Positions 29,092 through 39,833 of a DNA stretch of 64,000 bases are shown here, piece after piece. How positions within the stretch are numbered: the stretch's first letter is position 1; every line of letters starts with the position of its first letter. Below the pieces are notes generated by a model that made no database searches, was not told the DNA's origin, and saw only the letters and a program-made list of their open reading frames with translations. The stretch lies in the NCBI GenBank assembly GCA_003024785.1, contig PUQB01000510.1:1-64000 (forward strand). Reading direction: 5' to 3'. The translations under genes were made by a program, and so were the position numbers. This stretch comes from Selaginella tamariscina. Taxonomy: Eukaryota > Streptophyta > Lycopodiopsida > Selaginellales > Selaginellaceae.

Positions 29092-32000
29092 GAAAGTTTT
29101 TATGGTTATTAATGTTAAACAACATGTTAATTATAACTTTCATTACATTTGTGTATTAATCACTAGTTTTAAATCTATCCTCGTAATGACATTTACCCTT
29201 GAAAAATTTTAAATCCTATTGTTAAATACTCACCAATCATATAATTAATATATTTATAGTCTCCAAGTAACTGTCAAAGAAATCAAAATGGTATCACTTA
29301 AAAAGAATTTGTACAATTCTGCAAATAAAATAAATAATTAACATCTAAATTGAATATAAATCAAACATAATTAATAAGTAAAATTCATTTTAATACAACT
29401 ATTCATATTTTCATTACAACAATTAGATATAATACAAAGTGAGTATAAAACCATTCTTAATTAACCTTTTTTAACATATGTTGTACGTGTTTAATTTGCA
29501 CAAAATACTTATATATTTAACATAAATATAGTACATTTAAATATGTACTTAAAATAAAAGTTTATATTTAAATTCAAATAAACAAATACTTTATTCATTA
29601 ATGTAGCTTATATTAATGTATATGTATGTGTATATACAGGCATATGTATGTACATACACACACACACACACACACACATATAATATATATATTATATATT
29701 ATTAATATATGTTAGAGTTTTAACTCAAAGGGTTAATAATAAAATTAAGTGGTTAATTGGTGAAACACTTTATCTAACCAATGTTAAATCTTCCAAAATG
29801 ACTAGGAAAGTGCCCAAATAAACATAAGATTTAAGATTTTACATTAAAAAGTCCCGTAAAATGATTTCTTCTTAAACTCTAAAGGATAATTTAGGATTTT
29901 ACCTCACAGGACTTTAATAACTCATGCCAAAACCTTACTAAGAAGACATAGTTTAATAATAAAGTTAAAGCATTGTTGTCAATTATTCCTTTTAAAATCA
30001 CTTTATCCAAGAGTACAATCTCATTATAATGATAATAACCAACCTTAAGTGACCAAGTCATACCCTAGACCTAGGGATAGCAGTGTTCTAAAGACTAAGG
30101 AATTAAATTAGAAATTTAGCAATTTCTTTAAATTAAAAAGAAAAAAAGGAAAAAAAAAATAATACTCCTAAACAAGATTGAAATATCCTAGTATATTCTA
30201 GTGGTTTATGACCCTCTTCAACAATGATTTCCACGAGCCACACCATGAGCTTAAGGCATTGACGATGAAAAACATGGTATGTCACCCTTTTATGCTTTGA
30301 CAAGTCAACAACATCCATGATAGAGTTTTGATATGCATGAGAGTTCAGTAAATCCATCTGTTGAGATCAACTTGATGTGTCCTTCATCAACATCTTTCGG
30401 AGGCATAGAAACATCAGAAGACAACTACCGATTAATATCGTAAAAACAATCCGATTTATCATGTTGTGAGCAGGTTTGACTTCTTCGATGCAACATCAAG
30501 ACTACGCAACCTTGTGAAAAGTTTGATTATTAACACCTCACTCCGTTTCCGATGGCATCTCATATCAATGATGTAGCTTATTGGTCAGAACTTCTTTCTT
30601 TAGTATTTCATGTTTCTCTTCTTAAGTTGTACCATCAGAACACGCTCCCTGTTCGAATTTTATCACCTCCAACTCCAATTACAATTGATAATAATTTGGA
30701 ATATGAAGTCAACACAATCTTGAACTCCAAGTTCCTTCACTGTCGACTTTGAACTCAATATTAAACCTTACATTAGAAACTTTGTATCACGATTTTCAAA
30801 AGGGGAAACCATCTTCTTAAGCAAACTTATTTACTTCACCATCATATACATAAAACCCCAATAGTGAACTTAAGGAGCCACCAAACCTTAAAATAAAACC
30901 GAAAACAAACCTTGAGTTAAAAAAAAAAATTACTTTTTGATATTTCAATTAAATATACATATTAATATTTTCAAAGTGCCCACATTTGTAACCATGATGT
31001 AAAGTTAAAAAACTAACTTTTTAAATCACCATATTCAACTTTAAATGAAATTAATATTAAAAACACAACATTAACTTTTAAATCCTACTAGATGTCAACC
31101 CTTTAAAGAGGCAAATGCACTTAAACATGTAATGAATACCTGATTATTTCTAGCCCATTAACATCTCCAATATAACCTATCAAACCTAACAAGTTTATTT
31201 ACTTATTTCATAAGTAGAATGGACCTTAACTCATGTTTTTAATCACCCTTGTTCAAAAGCTTAAACTAATTGATCCTCATAAAACAAACAATATTACACA
31301 TTTTAAGTTTAAAGAGTTAGTAATTAAATGTATAAAACACCTTCACTATGCTAATATACTCAATAAATAAAACATATAAACGTATGTTTTGAACATTCCT
31401 ATTTCTAGTAAATCAAGCTATCTACCTCAAAATTACATTAATAGAAATGTAATATCAAACCCCTTTATTGGCATTAACTATCATTTCATTTTCTTCTCAT
31501 CATTCCACATGAGATACAATTATAAAACGAGTTAGCCGAATGAACTAACTTAAAACACAAAGTGTGCGCTTACACTAACTAAGGTTTGATGTTATACTTG
31601 TCCAAATCAAGGGACTTGAACTCATTAATACAATCGACATAATATTACTTAATAGCTAGGGTCATCAAAAATACAAACATTGAAATATTTTAACTTAATT
31701 GCATTTTCAACTCAACTGCTTAACATATTCATCATATGTTAACATTTCAACTTCTGTTATATCATAAGTTTAACACCATAGCTTACTTCTTGAATTACAC
31801 TTTAAAAAACATGCACTATAGTGAGAATTTATTTTACACTTTTTGTTATAATGTAATTTCATTCTTATATTTTGAAGTTAAAAATGCACATTTAAATATA
31901 AGTCTTTTCCCACTTGAACACCATTGTCGAAACTAACATTAAATCTTGACCTAAGCCAAAAACTCAATTGTCACTATCATATTTCTAAATCATGTTTTAA

Positions 32001-32194
32001 TCCATAGTCATACACTTCAAAGAAAAAAGAATTTTTTTAGTTAAAGTATAAACTTAGCATTCACATATACATTTTACAAGAACTCGTTGTAGTGTGGTTT
32101 TAGAGTTTAGCTAGTTCTAAGTTTTTGAAATACTTTATCACTTTCAGATAACACATATAATTGTGTATAGAGAATTGATCATGAGATCTATAAC
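29092..32194. other. AT-rich intergenic DNA with decayed repeat sequence
   Basis: No gene recognised. It contains a CA-TA microsatellite (29656-29706), a decayed LTR copy (separate entry), and about 2 kb of AT-rich sequence with only short open frames. The stretch 30130-30760 may be decayed retroelement interior, but I cannot assign it. Confidence 0.5.
29710..30095 (-). mobile_element. Decayed, truncated LTR copy related to 27357-27790
   Basis: From TGTTAGAGTTTTAACTCAAAGGG to CATACCCTAGACCTAGGG this segment follows 27357-27790 in order and orientation, but with very many C-to-T and G-to-A differences and internal deletions. Only the terminal 400 or so bases of the LTR remain. Confidence 0.65.
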
Positions 32195-33168
32195 TGTCAT
32201 AGTTTTTACTATGACTCGACCCTTTTACTTTGGGGTTTGACTGTTGTTACTTACCGAGTTGTGTGACGAACCCTAGATGTAGTAGGAAACAGGCCCGTTT
32301 AGTGCACTTGGGTATCTAGTGATGGTCCGGCCGGGTGTCATTAGGTATTTGCAGGAAACTCTAGGCGAAGCTAGAACTTACCTTCTAGAAACTCTCCCCG
32401 GTTTGACGTTCTAGGTTATAAAGTATAGCTTGTCAAAATAAGGGTTAGGGACACTCCTAGGGTTGACCTAACCCTAGGGTTGCCCTAACCCCACGCCCTA
32501 ATACCCCCCCTAGGGGTTAGGTTTAGGGTTAGGTTAGGACAACCATTTTCTCTAAGGGCTGGCATTTCCGTGCCAGCCCACTTACTCATTTAGGTAAACA
32601 GGGGGGGGGGGGGTCCGTCACATAAATAAGGTAGAGTATATGTAGTGAGGCTTCCTGGGTTCAAAGAGAGAGCTCGTTAACCTCCTACCGGTGCAAGCTA
32701 AGCTTGTGTCGTCAAGGTGCAACCCTCCGTTGTGCCGCCCAAACTTCCACACGACAGGGGTACAACCCACCCTAGGGTTAGACTATCCTTATCGTTGGCA
32801 GGATCTTGCCTTTGAGATAGGGGCACGTCACTTCCAAGGAGTTAGTCAGATTCCTTGGTCCGAAAACCTGCCCGCAAGCTCAAAGACATTGCCCGAGTTC
32901 ACGTTCCGCAAAACTAGTGGTTGAGGCCTTGCTCCGGCCGCCTCAACCACGCCAAGCTAGGAACGACACCTAAAGCTCGGCTAGTCCGTGTATCCTGATT
33001 CACAAGGTGAGTCTCGTTTGTGGACTTAGTCAGTTAGGGGTTTGACTTCCTAAGGCTTGGGTTCCTAATACGGGTTACTTTACCAGTTCCGTGGGGTTTC
33101 CAAGAGAGGGGATTCCAGGGTTGGCACCTGGCAAGCCGCCTTTGTGGCACCAGGTAAAAACTCTGACA
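32195..33168 (+). repeat. 5' LTR of the Ty3/gypsy element
   Basis: 974 bases from TGTCATAG to CTCTGACA. It contains CCCTAA/TTAGGG-rich segments at about 32440-32545 and a long G run at about 32601-32613, followed by CGTCACATAAATAAGG, a plausible TATA/initiation region. Confidence 0.92.
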
Positions 33169-33170
33169 AT

Positions 33171-33182
33171 TGGTATCGGAGC
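33171..33182 (+). other. Primer-binding site, initiator Met tRNA
   Basis: TGGTATCGGAGC begins two bases after the 5' LTR. It differs at one base from the usual plant site TGGTATCAGAGC, which is complementary to the 3' end of initiator methionine tRNA. Confidence 0.85.
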
Positions 33183-33496
33183 AAGTTCTCTGCGGTCAGT
33201 AGGACTGCCTTAAGTCATAGGGTGTTTCAATGTTTAGATAACTCTAAATTCTTGTTATACTCTATTGCTTTCGGTTGACATGTCTGTATTCTGCGCAGAG
33301 AGTTTGATCCTGTGAGTTGTCAAACTTCGGAGAACACTTGCTCAGTGAGTCGGCGTGAGATTCTAGGTATGTCCGAAAGTCTTATGCTAGTTTAAGCTGA
33401 TGTGTGTGGGTGTACAACCTGTGCAGGGTGTTTCCAGTTTCACATTGGGAATATTCCAAGCATATTCTCCGAGTGTTGACACTAGGGTTCAATACG

Positions 33497-35191
33497 ATGA
33501 GCAAGAGAAAGCAACCAGAGCCTGAGGCAGAGAGGGCTGTCGCAGAGGCTCAAAATGAGGAGATGGATGAGGCTGATCCAGGTCGACCCCCTAGGGTTAG
33601 ACAACGACCTGGTTGGCGAGAAAAATGATGGATGCCCTAAACGAACTTCGAGGGGATGTTTTGGGGTTGAACGACCGAATCGATAATGTTGCCGTTCGGA
33701 TTCCAACGAATACGCAGTGCCAGATGTTCCGCAACCAGACACACGGAAAAAGAAGAAGAAGCATGACTCAGAGTCAGGTTCCTCTGAATCAGATTCTTCG
33801 ACGGAAGTAGTGGTGGAGGTCCCAGTAAATTCAAACCGGTAAAGCCTTCGAATTTCATGGGTTCAAAGGATTACAAGGTTTTGGATGACTGGTTGTATGA
33901 TATGGAAAGCTATTTCGAGGCTGCTTCCGTGAGAAAGACAGAAAAGGTTGCATGTGCCAAGCAGTTTCTTAAAGAAGAAGCTAAGACTTGGTGGCGAATT
34001 GTTGAAGGTGAACGTGGATACCGAAACAGCTGGAAGCACATGAAAAAGGAGATCAAAAAGCAGTATATGCCGGATGATCTCGGTTTGCGATTGCGTGCTG
34101 ACCTGGCACTTTGTCAACAGGGAGTTCGGGGAAGTCCAATGGACCACGTTTATCGATTCGAAAGTGTACGGCGATTGGTGCCAAATATGAGCGATGATGA
34201 AGCTCGAAGTTGCTTCATGGCTAGCTTGAATGAGAAGACGCGAAGAGAAATCTTAAGGTACAAGCCAACAAGCTATCGGGAATGTCAAGAGGCAGCTCAA
34301 AAGGTTGCTTATGGCATGTCGTTAGAAGACTTGTACAAAGGGGAGGAAGCAAAACCTAAACCAAGGAAGTTTCCTCCAAAGTCTGGGTTCAGAAGGTTTG
34401 ATAGGCGACCAGATCAATCGCCATCAATTCGAAGTGCAAGTCCCTTTGTCGGCAGTTCCAAGTTTTCGGACACATCAAGACCCACCGGATTTCGGAAACC
34501 ATTGGCGTTACCACCTCCTCAGCAGGCCAAAGGATCGGCTCCAAAGTCTGCTCCCCCGCGTTCCGCAGGCGGGGTCGTGAAATGTTATAATTGTAACAAG
34601 CCTGGTCATTTTGCTAAAGAGTGTCCGGCACCCTCACAACAATCAGGACATTTCAAGGCGATGGTAGAAGAGGAAGTTGCTGAACCAGAAACGCTTGAAG
34701 ATCCGGAAGATGAGTCAGAAGAGGTAATGTTGTGCCAGACACAACCTGCCTTATTCGCTATTCAAGACAAAACTGACCCTTTGCTATATTTGACAGGAAG
34801 GATACGAGGGGACCGAGTCCGAATGATGATCGATACTGGAGCAACATACAACTTCATATCGACTAGTCTAGCTCGTCGATTGAATTTGGATGTAATAAAG
34901 ATGTGTGAAATAAAGATCAATTTTGGCAAAGGTTCTCAAAATACTAATAATATAGCAAGGGCAGTTCCTGTCCAAATCAAAGATTGGAAGGCTAAGCTAG
35001 ACTTAGTTGTCTTGAATATGACGGGGTTTGACTTTGTTTTGGGTATGGAATGGTTCCATAAACATGTAATCGAAATGAGGTTCTGGAGACAATCGGATAC
35101 GCTTGCAGCAGATAAAGAGGACATTAAAAAGACCACGCTCAAAATGGAAACGCTAACTGATAAGGATTGGAATCCTATGTTCTTACCTTAA
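33497..35191 (+). pseudogene. gag: gag and protease region of the Ty3/gypsy element
   Basis: A start at 33497 (MSKRKQPEPEAE) opens a charged N-terminus that leaves frame near 33626. The main frame resumes at 33857 and stays open to 35191 (444 codons). It contains a retrotransposon gag domain (WLYDMESYFEAA, AKTWWRIVEGERG, CLALCQ-like helices). A CCHC zinc knuckle (CYNCNKPGHFAKEC) lies at about 34581-34625. An aspartic protease active site (MMIDTGATYNFIS) lies at about 34825-34865, with FVLGMEWF downstream. The frame breaks between 33626 and 33857. Confidence 0.93.
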
Positions 35192-35199
35192 TCAGTTGC

Positions 35200-36635
35200 G
35201 TAAGGCAGTTAGACATCGGGAACGTGTGTTTCTTGCAATGGTTTTGGATACTGGTGAAGTCAAAATAGGAGATGGTCAAGAATCTGTTCCTAACCTATTT
35301 TGGAAGTCTTGAACATGTTTAGGATGTGTTGCCAAAGACTTGCCGCCTGAGTTACCTCCACGTCGAGTGTGGACCACAGATAGAGATTTTGCCAGGTTCG
35401 TCTCCACCGGCAAGAGCCCCATATCGGTTGAATCCTCAAGAGTTAGTAGAATTGAAGAGACAGCTGACAGAATTGATTGGTCGAGGACACATTCGACCTA
35501 GTCGATCACCATATGGTGCACCTATCTTGTTTGTAATGAAAAAGGATGGTACGATGCGAATGTGTGTGGACTATCGAGCGCTGAACGCGATAACTATCAA
35601 AAATAAGTATCCTCTTCCACGAGTGGACGACTTATTTGATAGGCTATCAAAGCAAAGTATTTTTCAAGAATAGACTTGAGATCGGGTACCATCAGATTCG
35701 GGTAGCAGAGAATGACATTGAGAAGACCGCTTTTCGAACGCGTTATGGATCATTTGAGTTTCTAGTCTTGCCATTCGGGTTGTGCAATGCTCCAGCAACT
35801 TTTTGCACAATGATGGATGATGTGTTTAGAGACTATCTAGACGAGTTCGTAGTGGTGTATATTGATGACATTCTGATTTTCAGTTCGACAATTGAGAACA
35901 TGTGGAACACTTAGAAAAAGTGTTTCAGAGGTTGAGAGAGAACCAGTTGTATGCTAAAGAAAGCAAGTGCGCATTTGGTCAAACCAAGATAGATTTCTTG
36001 GGACACTTGATCTCAGGTGGGGAGGTTGCCATGGACCCAAAGAAAATTCAAGCTATTACTGAGTGGATGACTTTAAAAGATGTGCATGAAGTTAGATCAT
36101 TTCTTGGTCTGACAGGGTATTACCGAAGATTCATAAAGGGTTACTCGGAAATAGCGGCCCCATTGACAGATCTTACGAAAAACATTCCATGGCATTGGAC
36201 TCCAGAGTGCCAACGTGCGTTCGTCAAACTCAAAGAGGCTATCTCTTCTGAGCCAGTTTTGCAGTTGCCCATCTTTGAAGATCCCTTTGAAGTAGAATGT
36301 GACGCTTCCGACTTTGCAATTGGTGGTGTATTGCAACAGAAAGGACATCCAGTGTCCTTTTTCTCTCGAAGAAGTTAGATGCCGCGCAAACTCGATGGCC
36401 TACTCACGAAAAGGAGATGTATGCTATTGTTGCTTCCTTGGAGTATTGGCGTCATTATCTTCCAAGTCATGGCACTGTGGTTTGGACAGATAGTGTAACT
36501 CTAAGGTATTTTGAAACGCAGCCGAAGCTATCGCCGAAGTATGCTAGATGGCAGCAGAAGTTGGCACGATTTCAGCCTGAAATCAAACATAAGCGGGAAA
36601 GGACAATGTGGTAGCTGATGCACTCAGTAGAAAGG
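35200..36635 (+). pseudogene. pol: Reverse transcriptase and RNase H region, frame-broken
   Basis: Three or four overlapping frames carry one reverse transcriptase. [17 protein letters not shown] and [15 protein letters not shown] lie at 35535-35650. [21 protein letters not shown] then [17 protein letters not shown] follow, and the catalytic [11 protein letters not shown] is at about 35850-35885. FLGHLISGGEV and VRSFLGLTGYYRRFI come next. RNase H begins with FEVECDASDFAIGGVLQQ (about 36287-36342) and continues after a frame change near 36375 with WPTHEKEMYAIV-like sequence. Frame changes near 35670, 35910, 36375 and 36600 prevent a continuous polyprotein. Confidence 0.92.
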
Positions 36636-36639
36636 GTCA

Positions 36640-38150
36640 TCTTCGATTATGTCAGCACCCATGTCAACTTTGGTGGATGAATTTGTGACGGCGTATCCTC
36701 AGGACAAGTTTGCTAAGGAGGCTTTGAGCCTGGTGGCAAAGAGGAAACAAGTTCATCAGTTACGAAGAGATGGTAATATTCCAGCAGGAATAGAAAGTCG
36801 AATGGATGCACTCAAACAGGCCATTTTGCGGTACGAGATGGAGTTCTTTATTATAAAGAAAAGAGACTCTATGTTCCAGAAGGGACATGGAGGGAGAGGC
36901 TGTTAAGAGAGCATCACGATGTTCCTTTGGCAGGACATGGTGGAAGGCATAAGACGTTGGCTTTGTTGAAGCAGGGATTCTATTGGCCGGGTATGATAGA
37001 TGATGTTGCCAAGTATGTCAAGACATGCCCCACATGTCAACAAGTAAAGAGCCGATCGCAAAAACGAGCTGGGAAGTTGCAGTGTATACCGATTCCAGAG
37101 CGGCCATTTCAAAGTGTTACTTTGGACTTTATCATGGGATTGCCAAAATCTTGTGGTTTTAATGCGCTCATGGTGGTAGTCGATCGGTTTTCAAAGGTTG
37201 CTCATTTCATTCCAACTGTAGAGACAGTGAATGCAATTCAAGCAGCGAAGTTGTTCTTCCACGAAGTCATAAGAGTGCGCGGACTACCCCATGATCTCAG
37301 ATCGGGATCCTCGATTTACGGGGAAAGTTTTGGGGACATTGTTTAAGCAGTTTGGTACGATGCTGAAGTTCAGTACGCTTACCATCCGCAAACGATGGTC
37401 AAACGGAGAGGGTGAACCGACAAGTCGAGGACTATCTCAGATGCTATGTTCAAGGTGATCAACTTGATTGGGCTGAACACTTAGATATGGCTGAGATATG
37501 TTACAATAACTCGATGCACACTGCAATCGGATGTAGCCCGATGGAAGTGTTAACTGGGAATAAGGGTGGTATTCCTCAGAGTATGGTGTTACCGAAAGAC
37601 GATAGCAATCGAGTTCCATCTGTAGCAGAGTTCACGGGACAATTGTATCGAACATGGGAAGCTGCTCGTCAAGCGATGGCTGCAGCACAGGAAAGGTATC
37701 GTCAGCAGTACGATAAGCATCGGCGGGATGTAGAGTATCAGGTTGGGGATATGGTATTGTTGAGTACCAAAAACCTGAAGGTTCCAACGACTCTTTCGAG
37801 GAAGTTTCTATCGCACTACATAGGTCCATACAAGGTGGTGAAGCAAGTAGGGAAAGTGGCTTATGAGTTAGATCTTCCTCCGAGTTGGGAACAATACACA
37901 ATGTGTTTCAATTTACTCGAGCCATTCCACAAGGATGAGAAACATCCGCAGAGATATGAAAACTTACGTCCGCCTGAGCTGGTCGGATACGAAGGAGTTC
38001 GAAGTTGAGTCGATATTGGATGCAAAGGATTTAACGCAGGACGCGAAAACGTAAACGAGAATATCTTGTTAAGTGGAAAGGGTTACCCGGCATGCGAGTC
38101 GACATGGGAACCATTGGATAATCTACAGAACGCGATGGAGTAGTGAAGAG
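36640..38150 (+). pseudogene. pol: Integrase and chromodomain region, frame-broken
   Basis: The integrase zinc-binding module (HH...CPTCQQVK) spans about 36908-37045. The catalytic core follows with LDFIMGLPKS and VVVDRFSKVAHFIP, and its second acidic residue lies near 37300, where the frame is disturbed. The frame from 37412 encodes the integrase C-terminal part (YHPQT-like segment, AEICYNNSMHTAIGCSPMEVLTG, GDMVLLSTKNLK, KFLSHYIGPYKVVKQVG). After 38005 the pieces VESILDAK, EYLVKWKG and ESTWEPLDNLQN, in different frames, are a chromodomain, which in this group binds modified chromatin to guide insertion. Confidence 0.9.
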
Positions 38151-38564
38151 TTTGAGGCAAGGTCTCAAACTGTTAGTAATGATGATAGAAATAAAGTGAA
38201 CTTATTTCTTATTAACCTAGGGGCCGACAGACAACTTAACTAGAGGCCTCCATATAAATTCTAGTTAACTAAAAAATTAACTAACTTGTTGTCTGTGTCG
38301 GGTGACAGACTTTGCAGACGTGCAAAAGGTCTCCAAATGACTTCTTGTCGCAGGTGGTGCCTCCGGCAGCTGAGTTTCGCTCAGTGAACGACGGTTCTGA
38401 AGTACTTGGCTTCGCGTAATGCAAGGGGGGTAATAAAACTTGTGAACTTTTTGCTGACTCCGCATAGAGTGATTATGTTAGTTTTCAGTTAATTTTTCCT
38501 AACCTAGTCTAGTCTTGGAGTTAGACGTCAACGAGGACGTTGACATTTTCAAAGGCGGGGAGTG
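38151..38564 (+). other. Retroelement 3' untranslated region and polypurine tract
   Basis: About 400 bases between the chromodomain and the 3' LTR show no coding sequence. The last bases before the LTR, AAAGGCGGGGAGTG (38551-38564), form the polypurine tract that primes plus-strand DNA. Confidence 0.75.
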
Positions 38565-39833
38565 TGTCATAGTTTTTACTATGACTCGACCCTTTACTTT
38601 GGGGTTTGACTGTTGTTACCTACCGAGTTGTGTGGCGAACCCTAGTTGTAGTGAGAAACAGCCCCTTAGTGCACTTGGTGTTTAGGGGTAGTCCGGCCGT
38701 TCAGGTATCGAGAAACTCTAGGCGAAGCTAGTACTTACCTCTAGAAACTCTCCCCCAGTTTGACGTTCAGTAGGTTTTTCATTAAATAGCTTGTCAAAAA
38801 GGGTTAGGGACACCCCTAGGGTTGACCTAACCCTAGGGTTGCCCTAACCCCACGCCCTAATACCCCCCCCTAGGGGTTAGGTTTAGGGTTAGGTTAGGAC
38901 AACCATTTTCTCTAAGGGCTGGCATTTCCGTGCCAGCCCACTTACTCATTTAGGTAAACAGGGGGGGGGGTCCGTCACATAAATAAGGTAGAGTATATGT
39001 AGTGAGGCTTCCTGGGTTCAAAAGAGAGCTCGTTAACCTCCTACCGGTGCTTATTAGATTCACAATATGAAGAAATCTAGAAAAAAATGCTTAATGTTTT
39101 AAGATTTAATGTTTACATTTCAATTTTTTTATATAAAAATCAATTAATTAATTTGTAATACTCTTGTAGGGAATGCATTTCTTATTTATCAAAAAATGTG
39201 CATTTGCATTGAGGTGTGGATTATGAGAATCCCTTAATACTATTTGTTATGAGTGTTAATATAAATAGTGAACAAAAATGCTTGTTAAATATAAAATAGA
39301 GGTGTGAGTTTATTTATACAAATTGTTATCCCATATATTATAAGTTGTTTATGATTTGTAGCTAAGCTTGTGTCGTCAAGGTGCAACCCTCCGTTGTGCC
39401 GCCCAAACTTCCACACAACAGGGGTACAACCCACCCTAGGGTTAGACTATCCTTATCGTTGGCAGGATCTTGCCTTTGAGATAGGGGCACGTCACTTCCA
39501 AGGAGTTAGTCAGATTCCTTGGTCCGAAAACTTGCCCGCAAGCTCAAAGACATTGCCCGAGTTCACGTTCCGCAAAACTAGTGGTTGAGGCCTTGCTCCG
39601 GCCGCCTCAATCACGCCAAGCTAGGAACGACACCTAAAGCTCGGCTAGTCTGTGTATCCTGATTCACAAGGTGAGTCTCGTTTGTGGACTTAGTCAGCTA
39701 GGGGTTTGACTTCCTAAGGCTTGGGTTCATAATACGGGTTACTTTACTAGGTTCCGTGGGGTTTCCAAGAGAGGGGATTCCAGGGTTGGCACCTGGCAAG
39801 CCGCCTTTGTGGCACCAAGTAAAAACTCTGACA
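38565..39833 (+). repeat. 3' LTR of the Ty3/gypsy element, interrupted by an insertion
   Basis: Starts TGTCATAG, ends CTCTGACA, and is collinear with the 5' LTR apart from scattered substitutions, small deletions at 38680-38790 and an inserted segment at 39051-39360. Without the insertion it is about 960 bases. Confidence 0.92.
39051..39360. mobile_element. 310-base AT-rich insertion in the 3' LTR
   Basis: The 5' LTR reads CTACCGGTGC-AA-GCTAAGCTTG. In the 3' LTR the two A bases are replaced by 310 bases of AT-rich DNA, with exact LTR sequence resuming on both sides. No terminal inverted repeats or target duplication are evident and there is no open frame, so the class is unknown. It could be a small non-autonomous element or filler DNA from a break repair. 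Confidence 0.7.

Larger units (their letters stand above)
32195..39833 (+). mobile_element. Complete Ty3/gypsy LTR retrotransposon with chromodomain (chromovirus)
   Basis: The parts are a 5' LTR (32195-33168), a primer-binding site, gag-protease, reverse transcriptase, RNase H, integrase, a chromodomain-like tail, a purine tract and a 3' LTR (38565-39833). The domain order PR-RT-RH-IN-chromodomain defines a chromovirus. Both LTRs begin TGTCATAG and end CTCTGACA. Coding frames change repeatedly, so no full polyprotein is open as given; part of this may be assembly error. The five bases on each side (ATAAC, GAAAT) do not match, so no target-site duplication is visible. The 3' LTR carries a 310-base insertion. 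Confidence 0.96.

Noticed and set aside
31736..31936. Short open frames in AT-rich spacers as genes
   Set aside because: Composition is typical of random AT-rich sequence and no motif, splice site or repeat family supports them.
33404..33628. Independent small host gene
   Set aside because: It lies between the primer-binding site and the gag domain and is the start of the retroelement gag frame.
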